A program made the translations under genes and the position numbers. Positions 1 to 7,808 of a stretch of 64,000 bases of DNA are shown here, in pieces. How positions within the stretch are numbered: position 1 is the stretch's first letter; the number at the start of each line of letters is the position of its first letter. The notes under the pieces are model-generated. The model did not search any database. It was not told where the DNA came from and was given only the letters and a program-made list of their open reading frames with translations. Source of the stretch: Anaerocolumna aminovalerica (lineage in GTDB: Bacteria; Bacillota; Clostridia; Lachnospirales; Lachnospiraceae); contig NZ_FOWD01000020.1 in NCBI RefSeq assembly GCF_900115365.1, forward strand, positions 1-64,000. Reading direction: 5' to 3'.

Positions 1-177
1 GTTGTACGTAAAATAATAACTTTAATAGAATCATCAAAAGACTGGATTTACATATATAATGATTTAATTTACGAAATTCAAAAATGTCGTTCACAAATCC
101 GCCGTAACCGGAAATATGAACGACAAATGACACGTAACAGAAGAAAATATCACAAAAACTCAAAACCAACTTTATAA
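1..177 (+). CDS. C-terminal end of an unrecognised basic protein (partial)
   Basis: An open frame runs from the first base to a TAA at 175-177, giving the last 58 residues of a protein that begins outside the window. The tail is rich in Arg and Lys (for example RRNRKYERQMTRNRR), which suggests nucleic-acid binding or a basic C-terminal tail, but I recognise no family. It lies upstream of the truncated ICE end and is more AT-rich than the ICE core, so it probably belongs to different DNA from the Tn916-like genes. It could also be a chance open frame, since only 177 bases are visible. Confidence 0.4.
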   Translation, partial: VVRKIITLIESSKDWIYIYNDLIYEIQKCRSQIRRNRKYERQMTRNRRKYHKNSKPTL

Positions 178-317
178 GTATATTTAAGTGAATATTTGCA
201 AAAAGCCTATTCTGTTAGGTTTATTTATTATACTCTTTTTTTAAAAAAATGAAAATATAAAATATAAATAATATAATATTTTTCTTGTAGAAATTTGCTA
301 TCATCTAAAGTTGACGA

Positions 318-464
318 CATTGGGCGGATACCGTGGCAACGGCTAGCTTTCAAGGTGCAAATGTGGACTGGTATATCAAAGCAGAGGATATTGTCTTGAA
401 AAAGGGTGCTGCTTCTGCCGGAAATCCGCAGCAACCGAAAAAGGATATGCCTGCCGGAAAGTAA
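318..464 (+). pseudogene. Truncated orf22 (DUF961) remnant, left ICE junction
   Basis: In the frame ending at the TAA at 462-464 the sequence reads DTVATASFQGANVDWYIKAE, which I recognise as the C-terminal part of the Tn916 Orf22/Orf23-type DUF961 proteins. These sit at the start of the Tn916 transfer operon. Upstream of about 318 the match ends abruptly (codons read HW where the family has NPI) and the base composition becomes AT-rich. Two thirds or more of the gene is missing and there is no start codon. The remnant is followed at normal spacing by orf21. Confidence 0.75.
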
Positions 465-516
465 AAGTTCCTGTTAGGCAGGCGCTTTTAAATCAAAGAA
501 AAGGAGTGATTCAGGC

Positions 517-1911
517 ATGAAACAGTTTTTCTTCCGTGGCAAGCGGATTCGCCCCACGGACAAGGAGTTAGTTTTCCATGTTACCCTTGCCGCTTTGCTT
601 CCGGTCTTTCTGCTGATTGTTCTGCTGTTTCATGGCAAGGCAATCATACAGATGGACTGGAAGAACAGCTCTCTTTCACAGATATGCAATATCAATTTCC
701 CGTACCTGCTTATCAGCATGGGCGTGGCAGGCATGGTGTGTCTGGCGTTGGCTGTGCTGATTTATCATTATCGCCGTGATACTATAAAACAGCTCTATCA
801 CCGCCAAAAGCTGGCGAAGATGATTCTGGAAAACAAGTGGTATGAAGCAGAACAGGTACAGTCTGACGGATTCTTTAAAGACTTATCTTCCAGCCGTTCC
901 AAAGAGAAAATTACTTATTTCCCCAAACTGTACTATCAGCTTCAAAACGGGCTGATTCAGATTCGGGTGGAAATCACACTGGGGAAATATCAAGACCAGC
1001 TTTTACATTTAGAAAAGAAGCTGGAAAGCGGCTTGTACTGTGAGCTGACCGACAAGGAATTAAAGGATTCCTATGTGGAATATACCCTGCTCTACGATAC
1101 CATTGCAAACCGTATTTCCATAGAGAACGTACAGGCACAGGGCGGCAAGCTCCGGTTGATGAAAAATGTGTGGTGGGAGTATGACAAGCTCCCCCATATG
1201 CTCATTGCTGGCGGAACGGGCGGCGGCAAGACGTACTTTATCCTGACACTGATTGAAGCCCTGTTCCGCACCAATGCTGTCCTTTATATCTTAGACCCGA
1301 AGAACGCCGACCTTGCCGATTTACAAACCGTTATGCCAAATGTCTACTATAAAAAAGAGGATATGCTTGCCTGCATTGATTCGTTCTATGAAGAAATGAT
1401 GAAGCGCAGCGAAGACATGAAGAAGATGGAGAGCTACAAGACAGGCGAAAACTATGCCTACTTGGGACTTCCAGCTCATTTTCTTATCTTTGATGAATAT
1501 GTTGCGTTCATGGAAATGCTGGGAACCAAAGAAAATGCTGCTGTTCTGAATAAACTGAAACAGATTGTCATGTTAGGACGGCAGGCAGGCTTTTTTCTCA
1601 TTCTTGCCTGCCAGCGTCCAGACGCAAAATATCTAGGGGACGGAATCCGTGACCAGTTTAATTTCCGTGTTGCTTTGGGGCGCATGTCAGAAATGGGTTA
1701 CGGTATGATGTTTGGAGAAACCGACAAGGACTTTTTCTTAAAGCAGATAAAGGGACGTGGCTATGTGGATACGGGAACCAGTGTCATATCAGAATTTTAC
1801 ACACCTCTCGTACCAAAAGGGCATGATTTTTTAAAAGAAATAAAAGCTCTGATAGACAGCAGGCAGGCGGCACAGGCGGCGTGCGAAGCGAAAGCCGCAG
1901 GTGACGACTGA
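517..1911 (+). CDS. FtsK/SpoIIIE-type conjugation coupling ATPase (Tn916 Orf21, TcpA-like)
   Basis: A 464-residue membrane-anchored ATPase that would deliver the relaxase-DNA complex to the conjugation channel. Two N-terminal membrane segments are visible at about residues 23-45 and 62-85. The FtsK-type domain has Walker A GGTGGGKT at about residues 232-239 and Walker B LIFDEYVAF at about 321-330, followed by the ACQRPDA motif typical of this family. The ATG follows AAAGGAGTG. Length and order match Tn916 orf21, next to oriT and the relaxase gene. It looks intact. Confidence 0.93.
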   Translation: MKQFFFRGKRIRPTDKELVFHVTLAALLPVFLLIVLLFHGKAIIQMDWKNSSLSQICNINFPYLLISMGVAGMVCLALAVLIYHYRRDTIKQLYHRQKLAKMILENKWYEAEQVQSDGFFKDLSSSRSKEKITYFPKLYYQLQNGLIQIRVEITLGKYQDQLLHLEKKLESGLYCELTDKELKDSYVEYTLLYDTIANRISIENVQAQGGKLRLMKNVWWEYDKLPHMLIAGGTGGGKTYFILTLIEALFRTNAVLYILDPKNADLADLQTVMPNVYYKKEDMLACIDSFYEEMMKRSEDMKKMESYKTGENYAYLGLPAHFLIFDEYVAFMEMLGTKENAAVLNKLKQIVMLGRQAGFFLILACQRPDAKYLGDGIRDQFNFRVALGRMSEMGYGMMFGETDKDFFLKQIKGRGYVDTGTSVISEFYTPLVPKGHDFLKEIKALIDSRQAAQAACEAKAAGDD

Positions 1912-2040
1912 CTAGCTGGCTGGTGTGGCGCAAGCCACGCCAGCACGTAACCCCCCGTATCTAACAGGGGGGTACAAATCAACAGGATACAGAACATAAA
2001 AAGGTGAAAATCCTTTGTGGTATAAGGGTTTTCTATAGAA
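1912..2040 (+). other. oriT: oriT-like region between orf21 and orf20
   Basis: Tn916 oriT lies between orf21 and orf20, and this spacer has the expected structures. There is a GC-rich imperfect hairpin (1922-1929 with 1934-1941), then an inverted repeat CCCCCC (1951-1956) and GGGGGG (1967-1972) around GTATCTAACA, followed by TACAAATC. The order and position fit the MobT relaxase encoded just downstream. The nick position is not assigned. Confidence 0.7.
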
Positions 2041-2044
2041 ATGG

Positions 2045-2084
2045 CGTATGTCAGCTTGGTATGAAAAGTTGACATACGTTTTTT
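2045..2084 (+). terminator. Stem-loop with T-run upstream of orf20
   Basis: CGTATGTCA (2045-2053) pairs with TGACATACG (2070-2078) and is followed by TTTTTT (2079-2084). The form is that of an intrinsic terminator or attenuator, placed directly against the relaxase start codon. It could limit read-through from orf21 into orf20, or be part of oriT. Confidence 0.6.
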
Positions 2085-2085
2085 G

Positions 2086-3303
2086 ATGGGAGGAATTTTA
2101 CTGAATACTGATACATGGGTACAAGAATTACGAGAAAAGCGTTCTTCTTACGGCATTTCCCAAAGAAGACTTGCAGTAGCCGCCGGAATCACACGCCAGT
2201 ATCTAAGCGATATGGAAACCGGAAAGATAGTTCCATCAGAGGAATTGCAAGCGTCCATTTTGGAAGCACTGGAACGGTTCAATCCCGATTCTCCGTTGGA
2301 AATGCTCTTTGACTATGTGCGGATTCGCTTTCCAACGCTGGACGTTAAGCATATTGTTCAGGACGTTTTGAAATTGAAGCTATCCTATATGCTCCATGAG
2401 GATTACGGTTTTTATTCCTATGCAGAGCATTATTCACTGGGTGATATTTTTGTACTGGTATCCCCCGAACAGGAAAAAGGGGTTCTCTTGGAGCTAAAAG
2501 GGCGTGGCTGCCGCCAGTTTGAAAGTTATCTGCTTGCACAGGAACGGAGCTGGTATGAATTTTTCATGGATTGTCTGGTTGAGGGCGGTGTGATGAAGCG
2601 GCTTGACCTTGCCATCAATGACAAGGCAGGCATTTTAAATATTCCAAACCTGACGGAGAAGTGTCAAAAAGAAGAATGTATTTCGGTCTTTCGCAGCTTT
2701 AAGAGTTACCGCAGCGGCGAACTGGTACGGCGTGAGGAAAAAGAATGTATGGGTAATACGCTTTATATCGGCTCTTTGCAGAGTGAAGTATACTTTTGCA
2801 TTTATGAAAAGGATTATGAGCAGTACAAGAAAAATGATATTCCCATAGAAGAAGCCGAAGTGAAAAACCGCTTTGAAATCCGGCTGAAAAATGAGCGTGC
2901 CTACCACGCCTTACGTGACCTGCTTTCTTATGACAATCCAGAGCAAACCGCTTTTAAGATTATCAACCGATATGTCCGATTTGTGGATAGGGATAATACA
3001 AAGCCCCGTTCCGATTGGCAGCTCAACGAAGAATGGGCGTGGTTTATCGGAGAAAATCGGGAAAGTATGAAGCTGACCACGAAGCCGGAGCCGTATTCCT
3101 TTCAGCGTACCTTAAACTGGATTTCTCATCAGGTAGCACCCACGTTAAAGGTAGCCATGAAATTAGATGAACTCAATCATACGCAGGTGGTAAAGGAAAT
3201 TATCACCCATGCAAAGCTGACCAAACGGCACAGAACCATTTTAAAACAGCAAGCCGCTTCCACAAAGGAACTGATTGTAAAAGAAACGGACACTGCCCTG
3301 TGA
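2086..3303 (+). CDS. mobT: Rolling-circle-type relaxase MobT (Tn916 Orf20)
   Basis: A 405-residue Rep_trans/MobT-family relaxase that nicks oriT and leads the transferred strand. An N-terminal helix-turn-helix (ISQRRLAVAAGITRQYLSDM, about residues 20-40) is followed by the replication-initiator-like catalytic region with GFYSYAEHY and the conserved LKGRGCRQFESYL segment, as in Tn916 Orf20. The start is ambiguous: TTG at 2083, or ATG at 2086, which I prefer; a GGGAGG lies inside the first codons, so translation initiation is unusual. It closely follows the hairpin at 2045-2084. The gene looks full length. Confidence 0.92.
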   Translation: MGGILLNTDTWVQELREKRSSYGISQRRLAVAAGITRQYLSDMETGKIVPSEELQASILEALERFNPDSPLEMLFDYVRIRFPTLDVKHIVQDVLKLKLSYMLHEDYGFYSYAEHYSLGDIFVLVSPEQEKGVLLELKGRGCRQFESYLLAQERSWYEFFMDCLVEGGVMKRLDLAINDKAGILNIPNLTEKCQKEECISVFRSFKSYRSGELVRREEKECMGNTLYIGSLQSEVYFCIYEKDYEQYKKNDIPIEEAEVKNRFEIRLKNERAYHALRDLLSYDNPEQTAFKIINRYVRFVDRDNTKPRSDWQLNEEWAWFIGENRESMKLTTKPEPYSFQRTLNWISHQVAPTLKVAMKLDELNHTQVVKEIITHAKLTKRHRTILKQQAASTKELIVKETDTAL

Positions 3304-3331
3304 TTCGGGCAAAAAGGAAGGGAGAAATATT

Positions 3332-3553
3332 ATGAATTTCGGACAGAACTTATACAACTGGTTTTTAACCAATGCGCAATCGCTGGTACTACTGGCAATC
3401 GTGGTCATTGGATTGTACTTAGGATTCAAGCGTGAATTTTCCAAACTGATTGGATTTTTGGTGATTGCCTTAATTGCGGTTGGACTGGTGTTCAATGCTG
3501 CTGGGGTAAAAGATATTTTGCTGGAACTATTCAATAAGATTATTGGGGCTTAA
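3332..3553 (+). CDS. Small conjugation membrane protein (Orf19, TcpD family)
   Basis: A 73-residue protein with two hydrophobic segments (about residues 14-31 and 38-58) separated by the charged turn GFKREFSK. It matches Tn916 Orf19, a TcpD-family membrane component of Gram-positive type IV secretion systems. The ATG follows AAGGAAGGGAG. It is co-directional with orf20. In Tn916 the next gene is ardA; here a foreign-looking gene intervenes. Confidence 0.85.
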   Translation: MNFGQNLYNWFLTNAQSLVLLAIVVIGLYLGFKREFSKLIGFLVIALIAVGLVFNAAGVKDILLELFNKIIGA

Positions 3554-3625
3554 ATGATTGTGAAGAAAGAAAAAACTTGTTATACTTGTTTATATTAAAT
3601 ACGATAAAAAGGGGTGGATTTTAAT

Positions 3626-4318
3626 TTGATTAGCAAGGATATTCTTTCTTCAAAATTTGTTGATGACTATATCAATGAATGTCCCCATTGCAATAAGGGA
3701 ATACAGGCAGAGATTTTATATCAATATTCAGAGGATTTTGATGGAACTACTTATGTAGACGTCATGGGGAAATGTCCAATATGTAAAAGAATTTTCTGGG
3801 GAAAATATAACTATGAACATTTATTTGACCCTCTTGGCTTTCCACAGTTTATCGAACCAGCTACATACTATCCTCAAAAGCAAACAGAAACAGCTTTTAG
3901 TAAGGAAATATCGACTATCTCAAAGGAATTTGTAAAACAATACCATCAAGCGGAAACAGTTGAACAATTAGGAATATCCGATGTATGCGGATTGGCTTAT
4001 CGACGAGCTTTTGAACATTTAGTAAAAGATTTTGCTGTCGTTTTAAATCCCGACAAACAAGATGAAATACTTTCTGATACCAAATTATCAAATGTTATTG
4101 CTAATCGTTTGCCAGAAAAGTATGGAATCGAAGAAATTAAAGAGATTGCTAATCGTGCTTGGTGGCTGGGAAATGACTATGCTCATTATACAAAACACTA
4201 TGTTGATAAAGATATTTCCGATTTAAAAGAATGTATTGATATTACGCAAAATTATATGACGCTATACTTAAAATACAATCATCAAGTATCAACCATTGAA
4301 AAAAAGCCTAATAGATAA
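3626..4318 (+). CDS. DUF4145-like protein with N-terminal zinc ribbon, inserted between orf19 and ardA
   Basis: A protein of about 230 residues with two CxxC pairs near the N-terminus (CPHC and CPIC, roughly residues 16-50), resembling a zinc ribbon, then a helical region typical of DUF4145 (VCGLAYRRAFEHLVKDFA and WWLGNDYAHY). DUF4145 is often found in restriction or defence-associated proteins; the molecular role is unknown. Start choice: GTG at 3614 lies inside AAGGGGTGGA, so TTG at 3626 with that sequence as ribosome-binding site is more likely. The gene is clearly more AT-rich than its neighbours, has its own terminator, and is not part of the classical Tn916 backbone, so it is probably acquired cargo beside the antirestriction gene. 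Confidence 0.75.
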   Translation: MISKDILSSKFVDDYINECPHCNKGIQAEILYQYSEDFDGTTYVDVMGKCPICKRIFWGKYNYEHLFDPLGFPQFIEPATYYPQKQTETAFSKEISTISKEFVKQYHQAETVEQLGISDVCGLAYRRAFEHLVKDFAVVLNPDKQDEILSDTKLSNVIANRLPEKYGIEEIKEIANRAWWLGNDYAHYTKHYVDKDISDLKECIDITQNYMTLYLKYNHQVSTIEKKPNR

Positions 4319-4328
4319 GAGAAATTAT

Positions 4329-4361
4329 GCAACTGATTCTTTGTGAGTTAGTTGCTTTTTT
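4329..4361 (+). terminator. Intrinsic terminator after DUF4145 gene
   Basis: GCAACT (4329-4334) pairs with AGTTGC (4350-4355), followed by TTTTTT (4356-4361). It starts about ten bases after the DUF4145 stop codon, so the inserted gene brought its own terminator. Confidence 0.7.
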
Positions 4362-4396
4362 CATACCCATTTTTAGAAAGGACGTGATGATTTCAC

Positions 4397-4897
4397 ATGG
4401 AAATGCAGGTCTATATTTCAAACCTTGGCAAATACAATGAGGGCGAATTGGTCGGCGCATGGTTCACCCCACCCATTGACCCCGAAGACGTAAAAGAAAA
4501 AATCGGTTTGGACAGCGAATATAAGGAATATGCCATACATGATTATGAGCTGCCCTTTGACATTAACGAATATACGTCCATTGAGGACATTAACCGTTTG
4601 TGTGCTCTGGCAGAAGAACTCTCCGGCTCACCCATTGAATCTGAAATGAAAGAGATTCAGCAAGCCTTTTTTGGCAGCTTTGAAGAAATGGTAGAACACG
4701 CAGACGATATTCTCTGTTACCCCGATTGTGATGATATGGCAGACGTAGCACGCTATTTCATTGAAGAAACGGGAGCCTTGGGTGAAGTGCCTGCCAGTCT
4801 TCAAAACTACATTGACTATGAAGCCTATGGGCGTGACTTGGAGCTGGACGGAAACTTCCTAGTCACCGCTCACGGTGTATTTGAATATGCAGGATAA
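4397..4897 (+). CDS. ardA: Antirestriction protein ArdA (Orf18)
   Basis: A 166-residue, strongly acidic protein matching Tn916 Orf18/ArdA, a DNA mimic that blocks type I restriction enzymes when the element enters a new host. The N-terminus (VYISNLGKYNEGELVGAWF) and the acidic body with FGSFEEMVEHADDI and the closing DGNFLVTAHGVFEY are characteristic. The gene is intact, starts at an ATG after GAAAGGACGTG, and sits between the DUF4145 insertion and the TcpE gene. Confidence 0.92.
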   Translation: MEMQVYISNLGKYNEGELVGAWFTPPIDPEDVKEKIGLDSEYKEYAIHDYELPFDINEYTSIEDINRLCALAEELSGSPIESEMKEIQQAFFGSFEEMVEHADDILCYPDCDDMADVARYFIEETGALGEVPASLQNYIDYEAYGRDLELDGNFLVTAHGVFEYAG

Positions 4898-4914
4898 CAA
4901 CATAACGTAACTTT

Positions 4915-4946
4915 AAGGGCAGCTCTTTTCTAAGGACTGCCCTTTT
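4915..4946 (+). terminator. Terminator-like hairpin after ardA
   Basis: AAGGGCAG (4915-4922) pairs with CTGCCCTT (4937-4944), ending in TTTTCTT. It lies between ardA and orf17, so transcription of the downstream transfer genes may need read-through or antitermination. Confidence 0.65.
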
Positions 4947-4981
4947 CTTATGCAAATTTTGAAAAGAAAGGACAGGTATTT

Positions 4982-5374
4982 ATGAAGAAAATACGAAGCT
5001 ATACCAGTATCTGGTCAGTGGAAAAAGTTCTTTATTCCATCAATGACTTTAAGCTGCCGTTTCCCATTACCTTTACCCAAATGACATGGTTTGTAGTATC
5101 GCTCTTTTTCGTGATACTCTTTGGCAGCCTGCCGCCGCTGTCCCTGATAGACGGGGCGTTTCTCAAATACTTTGGGATTCCACTTGCCATTACTTGGTTC
5201 ATGAGCCAGAAGACCTTTGACGGAAAGAAGCCATACGGCTTTTTAAAATCGGTTATGACCTATCTGGCACGCCCCAAAATCACCTATTCCGGAAAGCCTG
5301 TAAAGCTGCAAACAAAGCGGCATACCGAAGCCATCACAGCAGTTAGGAGTGAAGTTTATGACGTATCCGATTAA
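4982..5374 (+). CDS. TcpE-family conjugation membrane protein (Orf17)
   Basis: A 130-residue protein with two membrane segments (about residues 28-50 and 60-80) flanked by basic cytoplasmic parts, matching Tn916 Orf17/TcpE. This family is an inner-membrane part of the Gram-positive conjugation channel. The ATG follows GAAAGGACAGG. Its last 17 bases overlap the original start of orf16 at 5358, as in Tn916, implying translational coupling. Confidence 0.88.
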   Translation: MKKIRSYTSIWSVEKVLYSINDFKLPFPITFTQMTWFVVSLFFVILFGSLPPLSLIDGAFLKYFGIPLAITWFMSQKTFDGKKPYGFLKSVMTYLARPKITYSGKPVKLQTKRHTEAITAVRSEVYDVSD

Positions 5375-7808
5375 ATATATCGAAAACAATCTGGTCTGGA
5401 ACCATGACGGATAGTGCTTTGCCTACTATGAACTGATTCCCTACAATTACTCGTTCCTAAGTCAGGAACAGAAATTTCAGGTACACGATTCCTTTCGTCA
5501 GCTCATTGCACAAAACCGTGATGGAAAAATCCATGCCCTGCAAATCAGTACGGAATCCAGCATACGGGCAGCGCAGGAACGTTCTAAACAGGAAGTGACC
5601 GGCAGATTAAAAGAAATTGCTTATGAAAAAATTGACCAGCAGACAGAAGCCCTGATTTCCATGATTGGAGAAAATCAAGTGGACTACCGTTTTTTTATCG
5701 GGTTTAAGCTGCTCTTAAACGAGCAGGAAGTCACGTTAAAAAATATTGGAAAGAACATGGCAAACACCTTTTCTGATTTTATCCATGAGGTCAACCATAA
5801 GCTCATGGGGGATTTTGTTTCCATGAGTAATGATGAAATTGGACGTTTCTCGAAGATGGAAAAGCTGCTGGAAAATAAGATTTCTCGCCGCTTCAAGATC
5901 CGCCGCTTGAATAAAGACGATTTTGGATATCTCATGGAGCATTTACACGGGCAGTCCGGCACTGCCTATGAGGATTACGAATATCCTCTGCCAAAGAAAA
6001 AGCTAAAAGGAAAAACGCTGGTAAAGCGTTATGACCTGATTAAGCCTACCCGCTGCCTGATAGAAGAAAATCAGCGGTATTTGAAAATCGAACAGGAGGA
6101 TTCCACCACCTACGCCGCCTATTTTACCATTAACTCCATTGTAGGAGAACTGGATTTTCCCTCTTCTGAAATCTTTTATTATCAGCAACAGCAATTTACC
6201 TTTCCCATTGATACCAGTATGAATGTGGAGATTGTGGCAAATAAAAAAGCCCTTTCTACTGTCCGCAATAAGAAAAAGGAACTGAAAGACCTTGATACTC
6301 ACGCATGGGAAAGTGACAACGAAACCAGCAATAACGTCATGGAAGCCTTGGATACGGTCAATGAATTGGAAACCAATTTAGACCAGTCCAAAGAAGCCAT
6401 GTATAAGCTCTCTTATGTGATACGGGTATCGGCTCCTGATTTGGAAGAATTGAAACGCCGCTGCAATGAGGTCAAGGATTTCTACGACGATTTAAGCGTG
6501 AAGCTGGTGCGTCCCTTTGGAGATATGCTGGGCTTACACGGTGAATTTCTTCCTGCCAGCAAGCGGTACATGAACGATTATATCCAGTATGTAACTTCTG
6601 ATTTTCTGGCAGGCTTGGGTTTTGGAGCAACACAAATGTTAGGAGAAAATGAGGGTATTTATGTGGGATACAGTCTGGATACGGGAAGAAATGTGTACCT
6701 AAAGCCTGCCCTTGCCAGTCAGGGTGTCAAAGGCTCCGTTACCAATGCCCTTGCTGCCGCTTTTGTAGGCTCGCTGGGTGGCGGTAAATCCTTTTCTAAC
6801 AACATGATTGTGTACTATTCCGTATTATTCGGAGCACAGGCAGTCATTGTAGACCCAAAGGCAGAACGTGGGAACTGGAAAGAAACGCTGCCGGAGATTG
6901 CAGAAGAAATTAATATTGTCAATCTCACCAGTGAAGACAGGAACAAAGGCTTGCTTGACCCATATGTGATTATGAAAAATCCAAAGGATTCGGAAAGCCT
7001 TGCTATTGATATTTTAACTTTTCTGACGGGAATTTCCTCCCGTGACGGGGAACGCTTCCCTGTCCTTAGAAAAGCCATTCGTGCGGTAACAAACAGCGAA
7101 GAACGGGGATTACTAAAAGTCATTGAGGAATTGAGGGTAGAGAATACGCCTGTCAGCACCAGTATTGCTGACCATATCGAGAGCTTTACGGACTATGATT
7201 TTGCACAGCTTTTATTTTCCAATGGTGAAGTCACACAGTCCATCAGTCTAGAAAAACAGTTGAATATCATACAGGTGGCGGATTTGGTGCTGCCGGACAA
7301 AGAAACCGGATTTGAGGAATATACCACCATGGAACTGCTCTCTGTTGCCATGCTTATTGTTATCAGTACCTTTGCCCTTGATTTTATCCATACTGACCGG
7401 AGCCTTTTTAAGATTGTAGACCTTGACGAAGCATGGAGCTTTTTACAGGTGGCACAGGGAAAAACCTTATCTATGAAGCTGGTGCGTGCCGGACGTGCCA
7501 TGAACGCAGGTGTTTATTTTGTGACCCAGAATACCGACGATTTACTGGACGAAAAGCTGAAGAACAATTTAGGGCTGAAATTTGCGTTCCGCTCTACGGA
7601 TATCAATGAGATTAAGAAGACCTTGACCTTTTTCGGTGTGGACGCAGAGGACGAAAACAACCAGAAACGCTTACGCAACTTGGAAAACGGTCAATGCCTG
7701 ATTAGTGATTTATATGGTCGTGTAGGCGTGATTCAATTTCACCCGATATTTGAAGATTTGCTTCATGCCTTTGATACCCGTCCTCCGGTCAGAAAAGAGG
7801 TGGAATGA
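5358..7808 (+). pseudogene. VirB4-like conjugation ATPase (Orf16) with premature TAG at codon 19
   Basis: The full Orf16 frame starts at ATG 5358 (MTYPIKYIENNLVWNHDG) and would give about 816 residues ending at the TGA at 7806-7808. Codon 19 (5412-5414) is TAG where the Tn916 protein has Glu (GAG), one base away. The frame then stays open to the end. The next in-frame starts are GTG 5595 (codon 80) and ATG 5661, so at best a protein lacking about 79 N-terminal residues is made. The ATPase core is intact: Walker A GSLGGGKS near codon 472 and Walker B FKIVDLDEAWSF further on. This is the motor of the transfer channel, so the mutation could abolish or weaken conjugation unless a suppressor tRNA or internal start rescues it. 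A sequencing error is the main alternative. Confidence 0.85.
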
